Assembly: GCA_964454545.1 (NCBI GenBank)
Contig: CAYVTI010000056.1
Coordinates: 1 to 11,566, forward strand
DNA: 11,566 nt
Direction of reading: 5' to 3'
Source: JABCZZ01 sp964454545
Lineage (GTDB): Bacteria > Pseudomonadota > Alphaproteobacteria > Rickettsiales > JABCZZ01
A program made the position numbers and the translations under genes. Below, piece after piece: positions 7,126 through 11,566 of this stretch (within the stretch, counting starts at the first letter, position 1; each line of letters opens with the position of its first letter). The notes under the pieces were generated by a model. That model was not told the DNA's origin. It saw nothing but the letters and a program-made list of their open reading frames with translations, and did no database searches.

Positions 7126-7145
7126 AAAAATATTCTTAACAAACG

Positions 7146-7160
7146 TTAATAAATAGTTAA
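7146..7160 (-). promoter_or_regulatory. CtrA-type binding box
   Basis: On the minus strand this reads TTAACTATTTATTAA and is followed by C, an exact fit to the alphaproteobacterial CtrA consensus TTAA-N7-TTAAC. A third TTAA lies at 7136-7139 (N6 spacing). It sits 21-35 bp upstream of the FliJ-like start codon. CtrA controls flagellar and cell-cycle genes in many alphaproteobacteria, which suits a FliJ-like target. The stretch is AT-rich, so a chance match is possible. Confidence 0.45.
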
Positions 7161-7177
7161 TTTTTTCTAAATAGCAA
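7150..7177 (-). promoter_or_regulatory. possible sigma-70 promoter for the FliJ-like operon
   Basis: On the minus strand TTGCTA (7177-7172) and TATTTA (7155-7150) are separated by 16 bp. Both are partial matches. If used, the CtrA-like box would overlap the -10, which would favour repression rather than activation by CtrA. Confidence 0.2.
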
Positions 7178-7198
7178 CCTAAAATTGTATATAGCCCT

Positions 7199-8047
7199 TT
7201 ACTGCAATAGCAGTTGATTACCAAACCATGTTATCTGCCTTTTGGCATAATTGCGGGTAGCCTGCTGTGTGCGCTTCACAGTCTCTTCCAGCCCGTAAAC
7301 GCCTTTAAAATAATTAAAAAATTCCTTTACGCCGACGGCGCGGATAGCCGGCATGTCATCGGGCAGGTGCATTTCATAAAGCGTTCTGGCTTCCTCTATC
7401 GCTCCTGCCTTGATCATAGCTAAGAACCTTTCATCGCAGCGTTGGTAAAGCTCGGCGCGCGGAATTTGTATGTATTTTACCTCAAAACGGGCTTTCGGGT
7501 AAGGCTTGATTCGCGGGATTTCCTGCCAATAGGAAAGTGACTTTCCGGTAGCAAGCAGGACTTCAAGAGCGCGGATGTGGCGCTGGGTATCGCCTGCCTT
7601 AAGCCTCTCCGCCATGCTTTTATCGCGTTCCTTCAGTGCATTCTCTCTCTGTTCCCGCCATAGTTTCGTGGCCTGCAGGCGGAATTCATCCGGAATGCCG
7701 GGAATAGGGGACAGTCCTTCCATCAGCGCCTTTATATAGAGTCCCGTGCCTCCGGTGACGATGGGAAGCATTTTATCCGACATGGCTTCATCTATGGCGG
7801 TTTGTGCCAGAGAGAGCCATCTGGCCACCGAACATTTCTCGCTTGCCGGGATAACGCCATATAGTTGATGGCGGGCAAGCCTTTCCTGCTCCGGTGTGGG
7901 GCGTGCGGTCAGTATGCGCAGTTCCCTATAGATCTGCATGGCATCCGCATTGATGATGACACCATGATTATTCTGCGCTATATCGAGCGCGTACGCCGAC
8001 TTGCCGCTCGCGGTCGCGCCGCATACTATTAATATACCGGGGTTCAT
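7199..8047 (-). CDS. miaA: tRNA dimethylallyltransferase MiaA
   Basis: MiaA transfers a dimethylallyl group from DMAPP to N6 of adenosine 37 in tRNAs that read codons starting with U, the first step of i6A/ms2i6A synthesis in the cytoplasm. The 282-aa protein has the P-loop GATASGKS (10-17), a DAMQIYREL stretch (35-43) matching the family DSxQxYR region, and VTGGTGLYIKAL (97-108). DTQRHIRALEVL (153-164) is followed by the C-terminal signature QATRNYAKRQITWF (262-275). The length is slightly short but within the family range. The frame stays open to 8296, but the ATG at 8047 directly precedes the P-loop strand, as in other MiaA proteins, and the extension would run across serB. The start codon abuts the serB start back to back. 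Only a weak ribosome binding site is visible. The FliJ-like gene follows 73 bp downstream on the same strand, with no terminator seen between them. Confidence 0.95.
   Translation of the reverse strand: MNPGILIVCGATASGKSAYALDIAQNNHGVIINADAMQIYRELRILTARPTPEQERLARHQLYGVIPASEKCSVARWLSLAQTAIDEAMSDKMLPIVTGGTGLYIKALMEGLSPIPGIPDEFRLQATKLWREQRENALKERDKSMAERLKAGDTQRHIRALEVLLATGKSLSYWQEIPRIKPYPKARFEVKYIQIPRAELYQRCDERFLAMIKAGAIEEARTLYEMHLPDDMPAIRAVGVKEFFNYFKGVYGLEETVKRTQQATRNYAKRQITWFGNQLLLQ
8001..8029 (+). promoter_or_regulatory. candidate serB promoter inside miaA
   Basis: TTGCCG (8001-8006) and TACTAT (8024-8029) are separated by 17 bp, each matching the sigma-70 consensus in four of six positions. 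Transcription would begin near 8036, leaving about 12 bases with a GGGG-type ribosome binding site (8039-8042) before the ATG at 8048. Because serB has no intergenic space upstream, its promoter must lie within miaA, which makes this candidate reasonable. Confidence 0.35.
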
Positions 8048-8947
8048 ATGAAATCTGTTTTGACCGTAATTGCTGCGCCTGACAAGCAAAAGCTGACGTC
8101 TTCCCTGGTAAAAGATATTTCCACGCATCTCATGAAAAGCGGCGCGTTGATCATCAACACCGAATGGTTGGCGGAGGATATTGCCTGCGACATCATATTC
8201 AGCAAGGTGGAAAACACCGTTGCGGAGAGTGCAGCCCGCGAAGTTATTGGTGCGCTTCCCATCGACTGCGTGGTTCAGGATACAGCTGAACGTCATAAAC
8301 GCCTGCTTATCAGCGATATGGATTCCACCGTCATTACTATAGAATGCATTGACGAAATTGCCGATTTCGCAGGTGTGAAGCCGCAGGTGGCCGCTATTAC
8401 GGAACGGGCCATGCGCGGTGAGACTGACTTCGCCGGGGCGTTGCGTGAGCGGGTAGGGCTTCTTAAAGGCTTAAGCGAGCAGGTGCTCCAGAACGTCTAT
8501 GACGAGCGGGTGAGATTCATGCCGGGTGCGCGGGAACTGGTAATGACGATGCGCGAGAACGGCGCTTACACCATGCTGGTTTCCGGCGGGTTCGACTTTT
8601 TCACTTCTCGTGTCCAAAGGGAACTTGGGTTTCATGACAATTCGGCCAACCGGCTTGAAATAGAGGACGAAAGGCTGACAGGGCGGGTGCTGGAGCCGGT
8701 ACTGGATAAGCAGGCCAAGCTACATACGCTGATGCATATCAGCAATGAGAAGAACATTGCTTTATCGGAAGCGCTTGCGGTAGGTGACGGAGCTAACGAC
8801 CTGCCGATGATCACAGCCGCTGGTCTTGGGATTGCCTATCATGCGAAGCCTGTCGTGCAGCAGCGCGCGCGCGCAAAGGTGAATCACTGTGATCTTAGCG
8901 CCCTGCTCTATGTGCAGGGATATAGGGATGAGCAGATAATCCGATAA
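8048..8947 (+). CDS. serB: phosphoserine phosphatase SerB
   Basis: SerB hydrolyses O-phospho-L-serine to serine, the last step of serine biosynthesis in the cytoplasm. It belongs to the HAD superfamily. In the 299-aa product, motif I is DMDSTVI (90-96), with Asp90 the expected phosphorylated nucleophile and Asp92 the general acid/base. It is followed by the SerB hallmark ECIDEIADFAG (99-109). Motif II is VSGGFDFF (178-185), with Ser179. A lysine in DKQAKLHTL (220-228) serves motif III, and GDGANDLPM (246-254) binds magnesium. The first ~80 residues form an N-terminal region comparable to the ACT-like domain of other SerB proteins. Length and motifs indicate an intact enzyme. It is divergent from miaA, an arrangement I recall from other alphaproteobacteria, here with no base between the two start codons. 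atpC follows 80 bp later on the same strand. Confidence 0.96.
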   Translation: MKSVLTVIAAPDKQKLTSSLVKDISTHLMKSGALIINTEWLAEDIACDIIFSKVENTVAESAAREVIGALPIDCVVQDTAERHKRLLISDMDSTVITIECIDEIADFAGVKPQVAAITERAMRGETDFAGALRERVGLLKGLSEQVLQNVYDERVRFMPGARELVMTMRENGAYTMLVSGGFDFFTSRVQRELGFHDNSANRLEIEDERLTGRVLEPVLDKQAKLHTLMHISNEKNIALSEALAVGDGANDLPMITAAGLGIAYHAKPVVQQRARAKVNHCDLSALLYVQGYRDEQIIR

Positions 8948-8966
8948 CTTTATCCTTATATTAAAC

Positions 8967-8995
8967 TTGCAAAGATGGCCTTCTTTATATATAGA
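8967..8995 (+). promoter_or_regulatory. candidate promoter for atpC
   Basis: TTGCAA (8967-8972) and TATAGA (8990-8995) are separated by 17 bp, with four of six consensus matches each. The start of transcription would be near 9002, about 26 bp before the atpC ATG. No terminator was seen after serB, so read-through from serB is also possible. Confidence 0.35.
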
Positions 8996-9027
8996 GCCTT
9001 TCCTGCATACTCATATAAAGTAAAATT

Positions 9028-9420
9028 ATGGATACTATCAGATTTGACCTTGTAACTCCGGAAGCCACTTTCTTTTCCGGTGCCGTGAATCAGGTGGATA
9101 TTCCGGGCGTCCTGGGCGATTTTGGCGTTCTTCCGGGGCATGCCCCTGTTATTTCCGGCATACGGATGGGCGTGGTCAAGGTATATGGTGAAAAAGAAGT
9201 AAAGCGCGTATTCGTGGCGGGTGGCACTGCGGAAGTGAATGCGTTGTCCTGCACCGTTCTTGCGGAACGCGCAGTGGACTTGGAGAATGTGGTCCGCGCA
9301 GATGTTGAAAAGAGGTTATCCAAGGCAAGGGAAATCTTTGACAGGGCGGTGGATGAGACAGCAAGGATGGACGCTCAACAGGAAGTTGAGATAAACGAAG
9401 CCTTAATCTCCCTAATATAG
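9028..9420 (+). CDS. atpC: F0F1 ATP synthase epsilon subunit
   Basis: The epsilon subunit is part of the F1 central stalk and modulates ATP hydrolysis. The 130-aa protein starts with IRFDLVTPEATFFSG, the beginning of the N-terminal beta-sandwich. It carries the family hallmark PGVLGDFGVLPGHAP (26-40), with the conserved GHAP turn, followed by VFVAGGTAEV (61-70), where the family shows the typical (F/Y)VxGG strand. The C-terminal ~45 residues form the helical part (LENVVRADVEKRLSKAREIF...). The length is normal. No atpD, atpG or atpA precedes it: the upstream gene is serB and the downstream gene is a porin. The subunit is therefore encoded away from the rest of the F1 operon, or this is an extra copy. 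The ribosome binding site before the ATG is weak (TAAAG). Confidence 0.94.
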   Translation: MDTIRFDLVTPEATFFSGAVNQVDIPGVLGDFGVLPGHAPVISGIRMGVVKVYGEKEVKRVFVAGGTAEVNALSCTVLAERAVDLENVVRADVEKRLSKAREIFDRAVDETARMDAQQEVEINEALISLI

Positions 9421-9639
9421 AATTCTGCTAATAGCGTCCCGCCTGTCTGGAAACTACAAGAAATGTGGTTTTCTGCATCGGTGCGCTTGTGGAGATGTAG
9501 GCATTTCAGCTATTTATGCCCTATTTATAATTGTGACATCTTGGCAACAGAGTGTTAAAAATACAGCTTTTTAATCGTGGTTTTTAGAGTCTCCGCTTGC
9601 ATAATAATGCCCGAATACACATATTGTGGGGCAGGTAAA

Positions 9640-9655
9640 GCAAAAGCGTTTTTGC
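9640..9655 (+). other. hairpin in the porin leader
   Basis: GCAAAA (9640-9645) and TTTTGC (9650-9655) form a perfect 6-bp stem around GCGT. It may be enclosed by a weaker outer stem, GGGGCA (9628-9633) with TGCCTT (9667-9672), that includes two G-T pairs. It lies about 90 bp before the porin start. A regulatory role is possible but not shown. Confidence 0.3.
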
Positions 9656-9730
9656 GTTGCATCGGGTGCCTTTTAGTTTATCTGTGCAAGTGTTTGGCGC
9701 TTTTACCTGTGTCTACTATAACAACTATGA

Positions 9731-9736
9731 TAGGAA
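9731..9736 (+). promoter_or_regulatory. ribosome binding site of the porin
   Basis: TAGGAA lies seven bases before the ATG at 9744. It fixes the start in favour of the one that opens directly into a signal peptide, rather than the in-frame ATG at 9657. Confidence 0.65.
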
Positions 9737-9743
9737 TCTGTTT

Positions 9744-10949
9744 ATGAAAAAAATTCTTCTTGGTACTTCCGCCCTCATCGGCGCAGCTACCCTGCTCGCA
9801 GGTGCGGCTTTCGCTGAGGATCCGAAAGTGACTATCGGTGGTTTCAGCACCTTTGAAGCGGCTTGGAGCAAATCTGATAACACCGATGCCGGTGTTGTCG
9901 GGGCGACTGACAGCAAGCAGCGTAATGTGGCCTTCCGCAATGACAATGAGATTCACTTCAACATCGCTGGCAAGAGCGACGCCGGTCTTGGCTATGGCGC
10001 TGAAATCGACCTCCAGGCCGATATCAACGGCAGCGCAGTGAGCTCCCCGGGTTCCACCAACTCCGGTATCGTTGCCCGTCGCACCTATGGCTGGTTGCAG
10101 GGTGACCAATGGGGCCATTTTGAATACGGTTCCAACGACAGCGCCGCGCGCAACCTGAAGGTTGACGCTTCCAATATCGCCCGTGCTACCGGCGGTGTTG
10201 ATGGCGACTGGTACCTCTTTGCTGATACCAACTCCGCTACCACAACCTTCGCAGGTTCAGGCGGCGGCAAGTTCATCACTGTTCCGCGCCTCCCGATCGA
10301 ACATGGTCCGGCTACCGGATTCGCAAGCGATGTATGGGGCAACGACACCAAAGTTACCTACTACACTCCGCGCTTCTCCGGCTTCCAACTCGGCGTAAGC
10401 TATGCTCCTGACCTCGTGAACCGTGGCCAGTTGACCAGCCGCAGCTTGGAGACCAGTGCTGACGCTTCCAACGTATGGAGCGGCGGTCTGAACTATGAGA
10501 ACCAATTTGACCAGGTTGGTGTTGCTGCCGCTGTAACCGGCGAAAGCGCAAAAGCAACCGAAGGTTCTTCTGCAACGAACAATAATGTTGAAGCTTGGAA
10601 CGCTGGTTTGAAGCTGTCTTATCTGGGCTTCAGCGCAGCTGGTTCTTACGGCGATTGGCGTGACAGCTTTGATGCTTCCGGCACCAAGGCTGACTATTGG
10701 ACTGGCGGTCTTGCTTATGAGACCGGCCCGTTCGGTGCCAGCGTAACCTACCTTGGCTCTGAATACAAGCCGACCGGTTTCGACAATAAGTTCCAGGACG
10801 TTTCAGTCGGTGTTGATTACAAACTTGCACCGGGCCTGACTCCGTTTGTTGAATACACCTGGTATGACATCAACCCGACCGGCACCGGCAACACCGGATC
10901 CGAGAACAAGGGTAACGTTGTTATCGTCGGTTCCCAGCTCTCCTTCTAA
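9744..10949 (+). CDS. outer-membrane porin
   Basis: This is a trimeric-type general porin of the alphaproteobacterial Gram-negative porin family, forming a diffusion channel in the outer membrane. The 401-aa precursor has a clear signal peptide (MKKILLGTSALIGAATLLAG, cleavage after AFA at residue 24). The mature protein begins EDPKVTIGGFSTFEAAW, a first strand typical of the family. The rest alternates amphipathic strands with Gly/Asn/Asp/Ser-rich loops, such as YGWLQGDQWGHFEYGSND, FSGFQLGVSYAPD and GLTPFVEYTWYD. It ends in VGSQLSF, with the terminal phenylalanine expected for BAM recognition. The codon choice (strings of GGC, AAC, ACC and CTC) looks like that of a highly expressed gene. It is monocistronic, with a long leader before it and a strong terminator after it. 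An EnvZ-like kinase lies in the same window, but no OmpR-type site was identified, so regulation by it is only a thought. Confidence 0.93.
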   Translation: MKKILLGTSALIGAATLLAGAAFAEDPKVTIGGFSTFEAAWSKSDNTDAGVVGATDSKQRNVAFRNDNEIHFNIAGKSDAGLGYGAEIDLQADINGSAVSSPGSTNSGIVARRTYGWLQGDQWGHFEYGSNDSAARNLKVDASNIARATGGVDGDWYLFADTNSATTTFAGSGGGKFITVPRLPIEHGPATGFASDVWGNDTKVTYYTPRFSGFQLGVSYAPDLVNRGQLTSRSLETSADASNVWSGGLNYENQFDQVGVAAAVTGESAKATEGSSATNNNVEAWNAGLKLSYLGFSAAGSYGDWRDSFDASGTKADYWTGGLAYETGPFGASVTYLGSEYKPTGFDNKFQDVSVGVDYKLAPGLTPFVEYTWYDINPTGTGNTGSENKGNVVIVGSQLSF

Positions 10950-10973
10950 TCGGATAGCTAGGATTAAAATGAG

Positions 10974-11001
10974 GGGCGGTGCTTCGGCATCGCCCTTTTT
11001 T
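10974..11001 (+). terminator. intrinsic terminator of the porin
   Basis: GGGCGGTGC (10974-10982) pairs with GCATCGCCC (10987-10995), a 9-bp stem with one G-T wobble, around a stable TTCG tetraloop, followed by six T residues. It begins 25 bp after the stop codon. This is a textbook Rho-independent terminator. Confidence 0.93.
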
Positions 11002-11068
11002 ATTTGTATGTACACTGCGCTGGGTTCTTAAAAAACCTCCGTATTTGATTCAGCCTGGCAAAATTCTG

Positions 11069-11136
11069 AAGGGGGAAACCAAAACGCTCCCGTTTTCTAA
11101 TGGCGCTCAAGCGCCGCGCAGGCTGCGCTCCCCCTT
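11069..11136. ncRNA. cloverleaf-like structured element, possible RNA or repeat
   Basis: A 7-bp closing stem, AAGGGGG (11069-11075) with CCCCCTT (11130-11136), encloses three hairpins: AAAACG/CGTTTT around CTCC (11081-11096), GGCGC/GCGCC around TCAA (11102-11115) and GCGCA/TGCGC around GGC (11116-11128). It is not a tRNA, because no T-loop or D-loop sequence is present. It could be a small RNA, a mobile palindromic repeat or a bidirectional terminator. No promoter was found for it. Confidence 0.35.
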
Positions 11137-11170
11137 GGTCGCTATAGTCATCTCAGCAAATAAGAATACA

Positions 11171-11193
11171 TTCTGTCATTGCTGATGACGGAA
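11171..11193. other. intergenic hairpin
   Basis: TTCTGTCAT (11171-11179) pairs with ATGACGGAA (11185-11193), 9 bp with one G-T, around TGCTG. The downstream side on the plus strand is AAACG, not a T-run, so it is not a standard terminator on that strand. The GTCAT arm is shared with the palindrome at 3015-3040, but the rest differs. Confidence 0.4.
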
Positions 11194-11229
11194 AACGTAT
11201 GGTTATTTATTGAATTGGGTGTAGTAGTC

Positions 11230-11243
11230 GGAGCTAAAGCTCC
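11230..11243. other. compact palindrome downstream of the desulfurase gene
   Basis: GGAGCT (11230-11235) and AGCTCC (11238-11243) form a 5-6-bp stem. On the minus strand it follows the desulfurase stop by about 20 bp, but no T-run follows it there, so a terminator role is doubtful. It mirrors the structure of the hairpin at 11102-11115. Confidence 0.4.
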
Positions 11244-11264
11244 TCCCCGCATTTTCCTGCTGTG

Positions 11265-11566
11265 TTAAGCAGCGGCTTCGCGTTTTCTCAGGAACAGCTT
11301 TTTCCAGGCTTCCGCTGCAGCTGTTATATCTTCTTCCGTAGTCGCCCAGCCGCCGCTGATGCGGATGGCGGTTGCCGTTTTCTTATCGTCGAGGCCCATC
11401 GCCTTTAGCACGTGCGAAGACTCTATCTTGCCGGACGAGCAGGCGGAGCCTGCGCTTACCGCTATTCCTTCCAGATCGAAGCCGATAATCTGGGTTTCGG
11501 AAGTGACGGACGGCATGGTCATACAAGATGTATTGGGCAGGCGGGAGGAAGATTTACCTATGATTC
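11265..11566 (-). CDS. cysteine desulfurase (NifS/IscS type), C-terminal part
   Basis: This is a PLP-dependent class V aminotransferase-fold enzyme that removes sulfur from cysteine as a persulfide for Fe-S cluster assembly or tRNA thiolation. Only the last ~100 residues are in the window; the frame runs off the right edge, so the ATG at 11522 is internal, not the start. Visible signatures are RLPNTSC just upstream of that Met, ETQIIGFDLEGIAVSAGSAC and the SACSSGKIESSHVLKAMG loop, with the catalytic cysteine codon at about 11439-11441. A conserved IRISGGWATTEEDI segment follows. The loop sequence is typical of the NifS/IscS group rather than the SufS group. Whether it is IscS, NifS or a dedicated tRNA-thiolation enzyme cannot be decided from the fragment. 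It converges on the porin gene. Confidence 0.92.
   Translation of the reverse strand, partial: IIGKSSSRLPNTSCMTMPSVTSETQIIGFDLEGIAVSAGSACSSGKIESSHVLKAMGLDDKKTATAIRISGGWATTEEDITAAAEAWKKLFLRKREAAA

Larger units (their letters stand above)
9421..9743. other. atpC-porin intergenic region and porin leader
   Basis: This 323-bp stretch has no gene I would support. A loose hairpin with arms TAGGCAT (9498-9504) and ATGCCCTA (9516-9523) follows atpC but lacks a T-run. The porin promoter probably lies here; CATAAT at 9600-9605 is a five-of-six -10 match without a good -35. Downstream of it the leader contains the hairpin at 9640-9655. A frame upstream of the porin is open from an ATG at 9657, but it does not look coding. 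Confidence 0.45.
10950..11264. other. structured intergenic region between convergent genes
   Basis: No gene is supported in this 315-bp stretch between the porin and the cysteine desulfurase. It contains the porin terminator (10974-11001), a cloverleaf-like element (11069-11136), a 9-bp-stem hairpin (11171-11193) and a compact palindrome (11230-11243). The base-paired density is unusually high for a spacer between convergent genes. Confidence 0.55.

Noticed and set aside
7126..7224. Longer FliJ-like protein starting at 7224
   Set aside because: The extra 33 residues are AT-rich, Cys/Tyr-rich, unlike the family, overlap the miaA stop and cover the CtrA-like box.
8048..8296. Longer MiaA N-terminus starting at 8296
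   Set aside because: It would run across the serB coding region, and the P-loop strand expected near the MiaA N-terminus follows directly after the ATG at 8047.
9498..9523. Hairpin after atpC as a terminator
   Set aside because: The 11-base loop and lack of a T-run make it a poor terminator candidate.
9657..9743. Porin start at 9657
   Set aside because: It would put 29 residues before a perfect signal peptide. The ATG at 9744 has a good ribosome binding site.
11069..11136. tRNA-like gene
   Set aside because: The 7-bp closing stem and three arms recall a cloverleaf, but there is no GTTCGAA-type T-loop, no D-loop GG, and the anticodon arm and spacing do not fit.

Overview
The window reads as chromosomal DNA of an alphaproteobacterium. 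The evidence is an alphaproteobacterial-type outer-membrane porin, an alphaproteobacterial-style FliJ-like coiled-coil gene, a miaA/serB divergent pair, an atpC, a NifS/IscS-type cysteine desulfurase and one exact CtrA-type box (TTAA-N7-TTAAC). I cannot name the genus. Most of the window is moderately GC-rich. The first ~1.3 kb gene and the DNA upstream of it are clearly AT-richer.

Layout, left to right. Positions 1-222 are an AT-rich, gene-free upstream region. 223-1581 (+) is an unrecognised 452-aa protein that seems to be built from three diverged copies of one alpha/beta domain. 1635-2963 (-) is an EnvZ-like sensor histidine kinase with no response regulator beside it. A 203-bp divergent gap containing a strong palindrome separates it from 3167-3907 (+), a TauE/SafE-type membrane transporter, followed 14 bp later by 3922-4560 (+), a LolA-like lipoprotein carrier. 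Convergent to these, with 4 bp between stop codons, is 4565-6697 (-), a 710-aa Pro/Gln/Ser/Ala-rich repeat lipoprotein. It overlaps by ATGA with 6694-7125 (-), a short FliJ/YscO-like coiled-coil protein. Upstream of that come miaA (7199-8047, -), then serB (8048-8947, +), whose start codon directly abuts that of miaA, then a solitary atpC (9028-9420, +), a long leader, and a porin (9744-10949, +) ending in a textbook UUCG-loop terminator. The 3' gap of 315 bp holds several hairpins, including a 68-nt cloverleaf-like fold. The window ends inside a cysteine desulfurase gene on the minus strand.

How the genes work together. Several genes concern the envelope: the EnvZ-like kinase, the LolA-like carrier, the repeat lipoprotein and the porin. 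The FliJ-like gene and the lipoprotein are probably translated in a coupled way, and a CtrA-like box lies just upstream of the pair, so they may form a cell-cycle- or motility-linked unit. MiaA (tRNA modification), SerB (serine synthesis), AtpC (ATP synthase) and the desulfurase (Fe-S and thio-modification) are housekeeping genes. The parts most likely to be undescribed are the three-repeat protein at the left edge, the FliJ-like/repeat-lipoprotein pair, and the structured intergenic element at 11069-11136.
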